A model generated the notes under the pieces. It saw only the letters and a program-made list of their open reading frames with translations. It ran no database searches and had not been told where the DNA came from. Positions 34,340-45,877 of a stretch of DNA of 64,000 bases are shown here, piece after piece. The number at the start of each line of letters is the position of its first letter. Position 1 is the first letter of the stretch. Made by a program: the position numbers and the translations under genes. This DNA comes from Diorhabda sublineata (lineage: Eukaryota; Arthropoda; Insecta; Coleoptera; Chrysomelidae), in NCBI RefSeq assembly GCF_026230105.1, contig NC_079480.1, positions 17,464,488-17,528,487 of the forward strand. Direction: 5' to 3'.

Positions 34340-36571
34340 CCCTTGAAATTAGGCCCTAAAGGCCGATTGACATGAAGCAGGACAACGTGCAAGAAATTGC
34401 AAAGATCAAAATATTGCACGTTGCTTGATACTAAGGCCGTTTACCACAACAATATAATGTGAGGCGTAATATTTCTCGATGAAAGCATACGCAGATCAAA
34501 TTTAGCTGATTGTTTCATGTAAAATAGTATCGCATTTGCAACAAGATCAGTTTTGTGCCATATTTATTGCGTGCCAGCTACAATTCTAGGAAGAATTTTT
34601 TTTACTTTACTTAGCTTTGTTATTTACATTTTTTAACCAGTCACATAGTATTATTAAGTAAAATTTGGAGTTAGAAAATTGTACATTTACTAATGAAATT
34701 TTTGTTAATTTTAGCCATAATGTAATGACAAGAGACTTGCATAATGTCGAGCGACGTGTAATAAATATCTATGAAATATTTTAACCTGCATGCATGCAAT
34801 ATTGACGCATGTTTTATAAAATTCTTTGCAATATGACGGATGTTTTTCTTCGAAAATTACGTTTTTAAATTTTCGATGTTACATTCACTCTGTGACATGT
34901 GTTCGTTTGAAAGGAGATCATTTTTCAAGTTTTATTTAAAAATAAATTCCGTTGAGCTTATTTCAATACCGTCGCAAAAATGTTTTATGTTGTTATCTCC
35001 AGTTTCTGATTTATTTTTCAATTTCAATCGATTATAGTATCTACTCATGTTTTGAGATATGGCAACACCGAAGTGAATATGTCAACTTTGACATTGCCAT
35101 CATAAAGTTTGACATTTTTAATTGTGAATGTATTTAGATGGAGAGCTATTTGATAGAACAGATACTTGGAACATTCATATTGGTCAAAAAGTGGAATTGA
35201 ATTGCGAAAAATTTCATTATCGATGTGAACCTCGACTTCGACTCTGTTTGACAAGCAGACCAAATGTGAACACTTGGTCTGAATTTTTAGCACACTCCCC
35301 CCCTAACCCAACCTAACATTTTTTTGTTGTGGGTGGGAAAATCTTCTTCGAAAAACTCCTGGGAAGGTGTCCCAGGTGTGCTGGATTCGTCCGCTAACCG
35401 GACACCTACCAGCTAAAAACCTAACCTAACCTAACCAATATAACTTTTCATCTTTCTTATTCCCATATTTTTTTCAAAAATCCGCTGTATAAAAGAATAT
35501 TTAAAAAAAATCATCGAAATCGGATGATTTCTCGATTTTCTAGAGTCGAAATTTGTTAAAGTGCACTATTCTGGAATTTAATAAATGGATTATTGGATAT
35601 CCATTAACGTTTTAATATATTGTATTATATCTTAGCTACATTTATTTTTCCTGCCTTTAATCAACATAAAGTATTTTGATCGAGAAGAACACACATACAG
35701 CAACTCAACGATCCTTTCACAAAAATTTTCCCCCGTTCAGCACTACCAAATAAATTCATGATTCACCACTGATGTACATGTTAAGTTAGTATAAGCGTGT
35801 CAAGTAAATTCGGTGTATAAGTACATTTCATCTAATATGAGTCTAATCTCCAACATAAATGAAGAAATTATAGTAGATCGAGTAAACTTGGAGAAAAATA
35901 TGGAGAAAAAGTTAATAAGGAATCAACATCGTTATGGCCATTATTCACTTTACAAGATTTCCCAACGGTAATAAATATTGCTATAAGCGATAATTTCTGC
36001 GGCAAAAAATTCAAATGACCGTAATCGCAATCACTATATTATGATCTTTTCTTCCCTGATTTGTTACTTGCGAAAGTAATAAAAAATAATGAGTTTCAAC
36101 AACAAAAACGATATAAATGCAGCGAATTGATTATCGACTACATTATTTTCTACAAATAAAAATGACTTACCTTGAATATCGATTTTGTATGTGAGAAAAA
36201 AAAATCAATTACATGTTTTTAAATAAATAGCGATGTTAAAACTTTCTTAGAGTTTTTCAAATCCGATAACTGTGACAAGAAATAAATGTTGAGAGCGTGC
36301 CGAATTAAAAACTTTTAAATTCATTAGGGGGGACCAAAAGGGATTAAGACAATTTTTACTTAGAGGAACATATCTCAATAAAGGAACATACCACAATAAT
36401 AAATATCAAGCCATCTCAATTTTGAAAATAGTCATCAAAGTCAATTAAAATTATAAGGTGACTTATAGGAGAGGGCCACCCCCAATTTTTTTGATGTACC
36501 GACCAACTTCGTCCTAGTCGCTAAAAGTGGTCTTCACACTTTTGAACGATTTGGTAGCGCCGAATTCGGAA
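34340..36571. other. AT-rich stretch, no gene supported
   Basis: No coding sequence was recognised. A GC-richer patch at 35280-35440 is flanked by CCTAACCCAACCTAAC and CCTAACCTAACCTAACC, short interstitial TTAGG-type runs. The patch itself may be a decayed repeat of unknown kind. Confidence 0.45.
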
Positions 36572-36945
36572 ATTGTTGTTGAAATTCGGTGAATATAGTT
36601 TTGGAATCCGTCGTATCTACATATATACGACGTAATAAAAAAACTCTCTTTCTTGAAGCGTGAATTTATGTCGGTTATTCGTTTTAAAAACGCGCCTACA
36701 CTATTATGACATAGACACAATTGTCTATAGCACGAACATGATTCGTTTTAATAGTTTTTGTTAGTTCCCACAGATACCGCGTATCCAGAACGCGGCGCGT
36801 CGGCAACAGAGCCCGTTTTCAAGAGTTTCTAGTACGTCTTGTTGTTGAAATTCGATAAACATAGTTTCGTAATTCGCGTTCATACTCAGATACGACAATA
36901 TAAAAAAACTCTTTCTTGAAGCGTCTGCACGTCGGTTTGTTGTAA
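36572..36945 (+). repeat. pair of ~107-bp direct repeats, 267 bp apart
   Basis: Copy 1 (36572-36680) and copy 2 (36839-36945) both run from TTGTTGTTGAAATTCG through AAAAAAACTC and TTTCTTGAAGCGT to GTCGGTT. Copy 1 contains a perfect 8-bp hairpin (CGTCGTAT/ATACGACG at about 36608-36631) that is broken in copy 2. No coding frame spans them. Confidence 0.6.
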
Positions 36946-37734
36946 TCTTTTTCTACAGCTTGCCGGAGTTATTTCGACTTCTGTTTTAAAAAGTGGAATG
37001 TTGATATATATTTCAGATTATGATAATATAATTAATATATGAGTTATTTTATTATTTTTCAATTAGGATAATTTTGTGAGTAATAAAAAGAAATTATATT
37101 TTAAAATCTTAAAATCAATTACTATATGCAAAAGGACAGTAGTCAATTCTTTATGCTTGTTTTATTAAAACAAATGCCCAAATACGTCCTGTCATCTATG
37201 TGTTACGTTTCGTGTTTACTATCTGGTATTTATATATTCCTTTATTATTCAAGGTAGATTACAGATCCAGAGAGTCATTTCCATATAGAACTTCAACTAT
37301 TGTTCTAGAGATGGCGCAAATACAGAAATATTTCAATAGTTCTCTGTTCTACGATAATAGATGTCACAACACTGATTCCAGAAATATTTATGTTCTATTA
37401 TATCTTAAATATTTCCATCTCGCATTAGGAGAATGCAAAAATTCTAAATAACACAAATAAAACGCTACATTGAAATAAAACGCCATTTATTACATTTTTT
37501 CTTATAATTTTTGAGTGATAATATAAGTCCAAGAGCCCTAACCAAAAAAGTAGGTTCTGAAAAAAACGTGCGGTAACAGGTTTTTTTAATATGTTCAGGG
37601 GTATCCCCTGAATGTAAATCCAAGTGGGTGTCATGGGGGGATCTTCACTTAAGCCGCCATTTTGAAAAATACGTTTTATTAAATATTCCGCGTACCGTGC
37701 ATCGTACGACAAAAATTGTAGAAATGATTATTGT
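36946..37734. other. AT-rich stretch, no gene supported
   Basis: No recognised gene. The 37440-37680 part is less AT-rich and contains a minus-strand open frame (37712-37425) of unknown nature. Confidence 0.45.
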
Positions 37735-38072
37735 AGATAATAATCGGATCCTTAAAATACCATGGACGGATCGGGTGACCAGCGACGAGGTGCTAAGACG
37801 AATGAACAGAAAACGAGAACTATTAACCATTGTAAAGGGTAAAGCTTCCTATTTTGGCCACATATTTAGAAATCAAAAATATGCCTTGTCACCGCACCAA
37901 GCAGGCGCGGGCTGGGTAAAAAAAGATTTTCATGGCTGAAAAACCTTCGAGACTGGTTCCATGTATGTGATGCCGTTCTAAAACGCATGACTGAAGATCG
38001 TAAGGAATTCCAAAGGATGATTGCCAACCTTCATTAGAATGGAGCAGGCACTGGAAGAAGAAGAAGAAGGTC
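37735..38072 (+). mobile_element. LINE 3' end with (GAA)n tail
   Basis: The frame reads NRILKIPWTDRVTSDEVLRR and then MNRKRELLTIVKGKASYFGH, the I-x-W-x-D-x-x-x-x-EVL-x-R...YFGH-x-x-R block at the C-terminus of RTE-like LINE proteins. It continues, frameshifted, through SWLKNLRDWFHVCDAVLKR and DRKEFQRMIANLH. The tail GGAAGAAGAAGAAGAAGG lies at about 38055-38072. The rest of the LINE is missing. The tail abuts a DUF4817 fragment on the opposite strand. Confidence 0.7.
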
Positions 38073-38235
38073 TGTAAACTCTATCTATCAAAATCGTCGT
38101 CGACAACTCTTGAACCAACGCTACTTCGTATGGATGGAATTTATTATTACATAAAATTTTCATCACGGAATTTTGCGAAAATTCAAGTTCCCTGGATATT
38201 TGTCTAGTACTCAAGTGTGGATCGTCTTCTAACAA
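38073..38235 (-). mobile_element. DUF4817-type helix-turn-helix TE fragment
   Basis: The minus strand reads LEDDPHLSTRQISRELEFSQ and then NSVMKILCNNKFHPYEVAL. This is the helix-turn-helix of DUF4817-type TE proteins (D-x-x-x-STR-x-IS-x-E-x-x-x-S-x-x-SV-x-x-IL-x-x-x-K-x-HPY). The open frame then runs by chance through the antisense of the neighbouring LINE tail, giving a run of serines from the GAA repeat. That part is not native coding sequence. Confidence 0.65.
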
Positions 38236-38284
38236 GACACAAACATCCGAAAATTTGTTTTTCTACGACCGTGCGTTTTAACCC

Positions 38285-39115
38285 ACTTTCCCGCACGCAT
38301 TTTAGTTTTTCCCACTAGTGCGGGAAAGTAAAATTGTGCAAATTTTGACTTTATTAGATAGTTTTTTACTTCTGAGATTATAACTATTGTAATTACAGGT
38401 AAATAAATATTTACGAAATAGTCCATCAAATAAAATTTAAACCTTTTCTAGCTTTTTGTAGCATTCTTAATTTTTTCAAAATATAAAATAATACAGATAT
38501 TTTTGATATAACCATGTAATTGTTACTAAAACGTCAAAGTTGTTCAAAGCGTCTTTGAAGTGACCGAATAAGTGCAATCTTCTTCTATATTAAACCACAT
38601 TAAACCGAATCCAATACAATAATATTGATGGATTCATCCGACGAAGAACTTCCCGAAGCCATTTTGAAGGCTGTAAATGAAACTAATTCCGAGCTGTTCC
38701 CTGCCAAATGACTTAAAACCGTTGCCGTCACCGTCATCGTCATCTTTATGTGACCTGCAACCGATGCCATCCATCCTCATCGACGTCATCTACCTTCCAG
38801 TTAAAACTAAATAACTCCACTGGATCGGCAATTCTTACTAGTCTACAGAATACAACAAATTGTGTTTTCAATAATAATATTTATAATAATTAGTGGTTTT
38901 TAGTTAAAGTTTTGTATATTATTATGTTTGTTGGAATAAAATAATTCTAGAAAAATGGATTGGTATACTTTTTTTGTATATACGGTCGTAGGAAAAATTA
39001 TGTTCCTCATGCGTAAAGTATCTTTCCCGCACTTGACCGCTTGCCCGAACTCCGCTCTGCGTCGTTCGGGACAACTGCAGTCGCGTGCGGGAAAGTACCT
39101 ATCACTTTCCGCACT
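38285..39115 (+). mobile_element. Crypton-like deletion derivative with terminal hairpins
   Basis: The left hairpin has arms ACTTTCCCGCAC (38285-38296) and GTGCGGGAAAGT (38328-38339). The right hairpin has outer arms CTTTCCCGCAC (39022-39032) and GTGCGGGAAAG (39085-39095), with an inner stem CCCGAAC/GTTCGGG (39044-39050, 39064-39070). A further partial CTTTCCGCAC follows at 39104. Inside, 38628 starts MDSSDEELPEAILKAVNETN, an N-terminus I associate with Crypton-type tyrosine recombinase elements. Near the end a frame reads QNTTNCVFNNNIYNN-stop (38893), like the C-terminus of the same proteins. The recombinase core is absent. The Crypton call is tentative; the hairpins are directly visible. 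Confidence 0.5.
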
Positions 39116-40970
39116 TGTTAGGAAAATAACTATTTCAGTTAATGCAGTTTTTCTGTGCCCTAGTTCTTTTACTGAATCAGTTTCTGAAGCTTTTTAAAGT
39201 ATTATGTTTTAAATGGTTGCTTGTATTAAAAATCTAGTGAAGAAAGTTGAAGCGAGTTGAGGAGGAGTGGAAAGGGAATACATAAAAACGTTACGGCGCG
39301 TTACAAGGAAAGGGGGGCTGGGACGTCAAAAAGCTTCCAAAATTGCTTCTTATTATACTTGAACGATCATTTATTATTAGAATTTTTCTCAAAAATAGAA
39401 ACTATCAATACAACATTTATGAAAAATAATTCAAACAGGGAAATAACATCAAAAGATGAACCAAAATCTTCCAATATCTTAACAAATAATGTAATAACAC
39501 TGTAGTGTAAGATTTCAGTACGCATTCATAATACCGTGAACACATTTAATAAACCCTCGAAGCCAAGGCTGTCGTAGGATAACGCATGAGTCTAATATAG
39601 TTATAACAAAATGTAAGAATAAGTATTTATTTCTTTTATTACTTCAGTTAAATAAATTAAATTCGCTTTTGATATTCCTAGAAACTGTATTTAAAACTCT
39701 TTCTTATTAAAATATGCAATGTTCTAATTAATTTTTACTAATTTACACTGATATTTACCTTTCCTAATTAAACGTTTAAATGTAGGTAGCAATTTTTTTC
39801 AGTGTATAATGGTGCGCCAACCAAAAATAAGAAGAGATATTAAAAGTCACGGGTATAGAGAACGAGCGTGATCCGTTTATTGCTTTTCTCTGCCGTTCCT
39901 GCTTGTCTGCCTCTTTTATTAGTTCGATAGGGTGACCACTTGCCTATGATTAAAGTCGGATCGGAATTTTAATACTTGTCATATAAAATTAATGTCCTTT
40001 TTTCCATTTATTACATTACGTGAGGGGCGACTGTTTATAGTAGCAAAACGTAATTTTCAACTCTACTAACCTATTCAATATTTCTTGCTTATGACGGAAT
40101 ATAATTATTTCCCCCTGTTTAGCTCGTTATCCGTGAAACTGGAGAAATTAAGCTCACTCGAAATAATTAAGAGCAGCTAATTAATAATCGAATTAAATAA
40201 ATATATTCTTATAGATGGTACAATGCGGGTTCATTTTCTGAATTCCTTATAAAAAATTACTATAAGAGTTTGAAATAAGACTTAATGGTCTTAAGATGAA
40301 AACAATTCAATTACTTTATGTAAAAAAAACAGTAGCGTCAGATAGTAGCCTGACATGTTCTCAAAAAACGTTTAAAGATTCGTATTTCGTATTAAGTAAT
40401 TTGTGAGTGTTTCAAACTACCATGTTTATATACTTTCTATCCTAGTCTCGAAATAATAAATTATAATTTAAAATTATTTATTGTTTTCTAATAAACAACT
40501 CACCACAAATATAACAAAAACTGTCAGCAGAGTGTTTACAACCGCGATTAGGCAATGCACTGAGCACATGTACATACAGGAAACGGAAACGTGAAATTGA
40601 GGTTAGGCTGAAACTAAACTAAACATCAGCTGTTTAGCATGTGTTTCAGCAGTACTACCAACATCATCTTCGTTCATTAAATACCACTAGATAGATATGG
40701 AGTCGGTCTTGGTTCATTAGATTTATTTTTTAAATTTTATTTTAACTCTAAAAAACCTGTTAAATTTTAAAAATGTTGATTGATTTCATAAATGTAACTA
40801 TAAAATGTGAATAAATGGTTAGTGATACAGCTTTTTAAGCATCATATTTGGATTCAGCAAGGTATTTTCAGTCAAAAAGTTTTTCATCGTTGGCCTGTGT
40901 TATAGAATAGCATTATTAATTCTTCTGGTGAAGAAACTTGGCTTGAACAATTAAGTGATTTGCTAAATTT
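39116..40970. other. AT-rich stretch, no gene supported
   Basis: Open frames such as 39257-39505 (plus) have no convincing domain. Nothing else could be supported. Confidence 0.5.
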
Positions 40971-40974
40971 AAAC

Positions 40975-41668
40975 GAAATGAGCACCGAGGATAATGCACG
41001 CTGTGGGTGGTCCAAAGACGCTGTCACCGATGAAAACATAAAAAAATTCAAAATAATTGCAAATATCCATAAAGTGAATTTGAAAGATATAGTTGATACC
41101 TTAAAGATATCTAAGGATTGGATTGGACATATCGTGAATGAATATTTGGGTATGTGAAAGCTCTGTTCAAAGTGCTGCGCGAGATCAGAATTGATCAAAA
41201 ACAACAACGAATTAATGAGTCTCAGCAGTATTTGGACCTTTTCAATGGTAATCAGCTTGAATTTTTGTATCGATATGTGAAAATTGATGTATCATGGATC
41301 CATAATTTCACACCGGTCTTTACTCCACACCCAGACGAGTGCAACTGCACGTGATGAAGCCACTACATAGTGTATAAAGACGCCAAAGTCGTCTAACAAT
41401 GTTATGGTATCAGTATTTTTGAGATGCGTATGTTATAATAACCTGCGAAATTCTGTTTTATGGAAAAGTTACATAAATTGGGATTCAAATTATTTTCGTA
41501 TATACCGTATTCTTCAAATCGGGCTACAGTAGCTTTTCCCTGTTCTCTTAATTCAAGATTAATACTGCACAGAAATTTTGCGCCAATGAAAAGGGTTTTG
41601 TCGAAACTGAGAACTATTTTGATGATAAAGACAAATCGTATTATGAAAATGGTGTCGAATAGAATTTA
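40975..41668 (+). mobile_element. mariner transposase with internal deletion
   Basis: Frames in order: TEDNARCGWSKDAVTDENIK, IVDTLKISKDWIGHIVNEYL, IRIDQKQQRINESQQYLDLF, RYVKIDVSWIHNFTP (first catalytic Asp kept; the E of D-E-T-W is changed), VMVSVFLRC, then a jump to MEKLHKLGFKLFSYIPYSSN and, frameshifted, an ending equivalent to DDKDKSYYENGVE. About 50 codons holding the second catalytic Asp are deleted. The N-terminal HTH is also missing. Confidence 0.8.
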
Positions 41669-41789
41669 ATCACCCCCGAAAGTAAAAACAACATAATATG
41701 ATGATGAAAATATATTTTGATATACAGTGTTTGTATCAGTATAATTATTTTTGTAAAAAAAAACTGATAATTTCAATCTATCGGATGTC

Positions 41790-42010
41790 GGGCGTATTTT
41801 TTAATGCTAGTTTAGCTTCGTGCGGGAAACTGGGTCATTTGGTACAGTACAGAAAGCAAAAAATTATTAGAAATAATATATATAATAATTCAAATAATTT
41901 CCATAATAACTATAACAACCACGAACGTAGACGGGGATATCAGTGACGTGGTAGTTACAGAGGAACAGAACAGGATCAATAAGATTGGAAATATGATTCG
42001 GGAAGCTTCA
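41790..42010 (+). pseudogene. LTR-element gag zinc-knuckle remnant
   Basis: The frame reads NASLASCGKLGHLVQYRKQK and then an Asn-rich tail (NNIYNNSNNFHNNYNNHERR) with an RG-rich end. This resembles a decayed CCHC knuckle (C-x2-C-G-K-x-G-H-x4-C, two Cys lost) in a gypsy- or Pao-type Gag C-terminus. No protease or RT follows. The adjacent tandem units may derive from the same element's LTRs. Confidence 0.4.
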
Positions 42011-42154
42011 AACCACTCACCGGATCTATCCCTTTCGAATTTTATAGTTTTCTCTTATCTCTTTTTAGCTCTATACACGTTTCCCAGCGATGTTAAATAA
42101 GTTCAATCTATCGGTGAAGTCGAAAACTCTGTATCTATTCTATATTGAGCTTGT

Positions 42155-43200
42155 TTAAAGTCGAATATAGTCTTTGGAAGACCTCTGTCACCCCCGATGA
42201 CTCTTTAGTTAGAATTCAGGCAAGAGCAATTGGTCTTGCTGGTCGCCCAAGAGGTTTGCACCCATTTGGGCACGAAAAAGAGGATCTCTCCCGAAGACGA
42301 CGATGACATGGTGCCCAACAAGTGGGATTAACCAACTCTTGAAGGAGAAGAGGAATATCATTCTTATCCCACTGAGTTTGCCGGAGAGTTCCAGCCATAT
42401 AAAAGAAGTGTCCACCAGACTCCAATCTGTGAAGATTCTTCCGGCGAGAGGGATGTCATGCCATGGGTTGTTCAGTTAGGTCGCCAGAGCGGCGAAATAG
42501 CATAAATACGCGACCGAATCGATCCGCGAGTTGTCTGATTCACTTCGTCGAACGAGAACCTTCTCGAATTAAAATCGTTGAAAGTCAGATATTGTCCTTG
42601 GAAGAACACCAACACCAGATGTTTCTTAAGTTAGCATGGTTGCCTTGCTCGTCACTTTAAGAGATTTGCTACCCATTTTGGGACAAAAAAGAGAGATACT
42701 CTCTTATTGAAGAGGTCCTCTCGAAGTGGACGATCACATGGCACCCAATAAGTGAGATTAACCAACTCCTGAATGAGAAAAAGAACACCACCCCTAATCC
42801 ACTAAGTTTGCCGGAGATTTCCAACCCTACGAAAGAAGTTTTCACCGGACTTCATTTGTCGGTTCGGTCAGGAAGCCAGAACGGCGAAATAGCATAAATA
42901 CGCGACCGAATCATCCGTGGGTTGTCTGGTTCACTTCGTCGAACGAGAACCTTCTCGAATTAAGGTCGTTGAAAGTCAGATATTGTCCTTGGAACACCAG
43001 ATGATTCTTTAGTTAGAATGGAGGCAAGACAAGTAGTATTACAGATCACCCCAAGAGGTTTGCACCCATTTTTTACGAAAAAGGGGATAATTTCCTATTG
43101 ACGAGGCCCTCCTGGAGACAACGACGACAGGGTGCCCAACAAGTGAGATCAACTTACTTCTAAAGGAGGCCCTCCCGAAGACGACGACTGCATAGCCACT
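42155..43200 (+). repeat. tandem units of ~390-425 bp, LTR-like
   Basis: Three units are visible. The marker TTGGAA(G) lies near 42175, 42600 and 42990, and TTTAGTTAGAAT or its variant follows each. Units 1 and 2 share CGAAATAGCATAAATACGCG followed by ACCGAATC at about 42494 and 42886. Both then have TTCACTTCGTCGAACGAGAA followed by CCTTCTCGAATTAA. Unit 3 stops near 43200. The TATA-like CATAAATA and ATATAAAAG stretches would suit a promoter-bearing LTR, but no TG...CA boundaries or internal region were identified. Confidence 0.6.
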
Positions 43201-44233
43201 ATTTTTCAGTGTTATTTGGTTTGCCAGAAAAGTACCTTTAACATACCATTAATTTGACTTTCGCTTTTAACTGAACCAAAGCTGTTTTTATTTTCTATGA
43301 TTTGGTTTCAGGTAATTTTAATAGAAAATATTTCAACTTGTTATTCAAAAACTACCTCCTGTGAACTGTGAGTCTTCACAATATAGGAGTATTATTGACT
43401 TATAAATTTGGGGGGTTAATCTATTTATATATACAATCCTTTAGGGATGAAATCAAAATTTTTAATGAAACTACCGATCTCAAGGTACATTACTGCTATT
43501 AATTGGTTCTATAAAAAATAAAAATTAACAACATTGTGGTTTAAATATACTCTAAACAAGATAGTCTTTATCGTTCATAGCAACTTTTATGATAATAAAA
43601 AAATTACAAAAACGACGCTAATTATCTAAATTTTCTCGTGTGATATTTTGAAAACTACGAACAGTACGCTTAACATGATAAGAGCAAAAAATACACATAT
43701 ACACAAAAAATAAACCTTGGTCATAATAAAAAGTGAAGCTCTTAAGGACAATTGTATTTCTGAGCGTTTTTTAGATGGAATGACTGGACTACTTAATAAG
43801 TGCTTAGTTTTTTTGAGGCTTCCATTCGTTACCTAATTTCGCCATAAAATTCATTAAAGATTAACCGCTATCCACTATAGATCGTAAAACCCCAGCCTTT
43901 CGTCTACCAGCGTAAAAACAACAAAATTGCAAAAATTAACGACCCATTATCGGTAACGGGGTGCGTTCAATCCACAAGTTTATTATGAGAAAGTACGGTA
44001 TGCTCGCAAGTTCGAAAAGAGCATTAAATTTCTGTTGACAACTATTAAAATTCCAATGCGATTCCTCCCATAATCAACTACTTGAGTAGAGTTTTAAAAT
44101 ACAATAACTTTAAATATTCGTTGAAATTATTAAAATCGATAAAATTAGTTTTATATTATGTTCTATTTCAGTCTTGAAATGAACCATTTTTAAACAAATA
44201 AAATTCAAAAAGTACATTGAGTGTCAAATGGTA
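43201..44233. other. AT-rich stretch, nothing recognised
   Basis: No coding, RNA or repeat feature could be supported. Confidence 0.5.
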
Positions 44234-45075
44234 ATCAGGCTCTGATGATGGACCTGGAAGGTGACCATAGGAATTCCGTAATTAAACGCCGCAACTTCAT
44301 CGAGTTTGGGCCCGTTTGATTCGTCTTAACGAGTACTTTGATACTAGATGATAGCCAGGCTCTGATGGTGGAGCTGGAAGGTGACCATAGGAGCTCCACA
44401 ATTGAACTACGCAACCCCATCAAGTTTGGGCTCATTTGATTCGTTTTGACGAGTACTTTGATACTAGATGTTAACCAGGGTCTTATGATGGAACTAGTAA
44501 GTGACCATAGGAACTTTGATACTAGATACTAAATGATACCTATGGTCTGATGATGAAGTTGGAAGGTGGCCATAGGAACTCCGTACATAAACGACGCAAC
44601 ACCATTGAGTTTGGGCTCATATGATTCGTCTTGACGAGTACTTTGATACTAGATGATACCCAGGCTCTGATGTTGGAGCTAGAAGTTGGCCATAGGAACT
44701 TTGATACTAGAGATACTAGATGATACCTAGGGTCTTATTATGGAGCTGGAAGCTGACCATAGGAACTTTGATACTACATACTAGATGATACCTAGGGTCT
44801 AATGATGAAGCTGAAAGGTGGCCATAGGAACTCCGTAATTAAATGGCGCAAACTCATCGAGCTTGAGCCCGTTTGATTCGTTGTGCAAGTACTTTGATAC
44901 TAGATATTAACCAGGGTCTTATGATGGAGCTGCCAAGTGACCATAGGAACTTTGATACTAGATACTAAGTGATACCTATGGTCTGATGATAGAGCTGGAA
45001 GGTGGCCATAGGAACTCCTTACATAAACGACGCAACGCCATTGAGTTTGAGCTCGTGCGATTCGTCTTTACCAGT
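44234..45075 (+). repeat. 120-bp / 65-bp minisatellite with higher-order structure
   Basis: Nine adjacent units start near 44234, 44352, 44472, 44537, 44657, 44724, 44789, 44909 and 44973. Long units (about 120 bp) run from CTGATGATGGAGCTGGAAGG through CCATAGGAACTCCG and GAGTACTTTGATACTAGATG. Short units (64-67 bp) lack the 62 bp between GGAACT and TTTGATAC. The order is L L S L S S L S L. The S-L pair at 44472 recurs at 44909 with few differences, a 437-bp higher-order period. The long unit is a multiple of three and open on the minus strand, but the short one is not, so coding is unlikely. Confidence 0.85.
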
Positions 45076-45754
45076 ATCTTGGTTGGTGTGAATATGCAGC
45101 TCCAGCAAATTTGGGAAATAAAATTGAAAAACTGAAAAAGAAGCCTTTTTAAAAACAAGCCTCAATTATTTTAAGTGAAATTAACTAAAAAGTTAAAAAT
45201 AAACTCTAATAAGAATTATAAAACTTTATTAGTTCATTGTAATATTTAACGATATTTAAGCTTCTTCGTTTAGGACAAAATAATTTCATATCTTATTAAT
45301 TTTATATTTTTTTTACGTTATTTATAGAATTTTCCAGTTTTTAGTTTAGTCCGAATTTTATACATAAAAGCGTGTTACATTGTGATAGCAAAAGGTCGCT
45401 AAATGTTCTTAATAACCTTATCAAAAGTTTCAGTGTATTAAATAACGGTAGATATTAAAAAAAATTAGAAAAACACACACTAGCAATCTAGTATACCAAC
45501 TCAGAATTTCGTGCTCCTTTTCTTTATTCTTTTAACTACGTAATATCAAAAAAAATTGTTAATCAATTTCAAATGTTTGTTTTGTTATAACTATGCATAC
45601 ATTAAAAAACTAGATACGATCAGTGGAAGAGTTAATTGATTTGTTACGCGCAGGTCTCTGCCAAAGAGACAAACTATTTTTTAGTTTTAGTTGCATGAAT
45701 GATATTTATTAAGAATCTAATTTGGATATTTATCACTTTATTTTGATATACATA
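45076..45754. other. AT-rich stretch, nothing recognised
   Basis: No feature could be supported in this 680 bp. It may include the unrecognisable upstream part of the LINE that begins near 45755. Confidence 0.5.
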
Positions 45755-45877
45755 TGTCCATTTGCAGACGACACTAATTTCTCTTGAAGCAGTCCTGTCT
45801 TGAAGCAGCCCTGATCTCACGGCATTCCATAGGACTGTACCTAGTGACCTAATCACCCTTAAATCTTGGGGCGGTTC
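45755..45877 (+). mobile_element. jockey-like LINE RT, part 5' of the copia insertion
   Basis: The frame reads PFADDTNFS (RT motif C, catalytic Asp pair intact), then a stop and a short duplicated stretch, then VPSDLITLKSWGG up to the copia target site. The reading frame continues on the other side of the copia element as SNLLYLKVSKTSF once one GGTTC copy is removed. A sibling copy lies at 51000-52200. Confidence 0.65.
45873..45877. repeat. target site duplication, left (GGTTC)
   Basis: GGTTC directly precedes the 5' LTR and is repeated exactly at 50844-50848 after the 3' LTR. A 5-bp duplication is typical of copia integrases. Confidence 0.95.

Noticed and set aside
38955..39197. 80-codon open frame across the right-hand hairpin
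   Set aside because: It translates an inverted-repeat structure, so it is explained by the hairpin rather than by coding.
39257..39505. Basic plus-strand open frame, considered as a MADF-type DNA-binding remnant
   Set aside because: Only scattered W/K similarity; key aromatic positions cannot be aligned.
44235..45158. Minus-strand 40-residue repeat peptide from the minisatellite
   Set aside because: Short units (64-67 bp) break the frame and stops occur between units; the pattern is a by-product of a 120-bp period.
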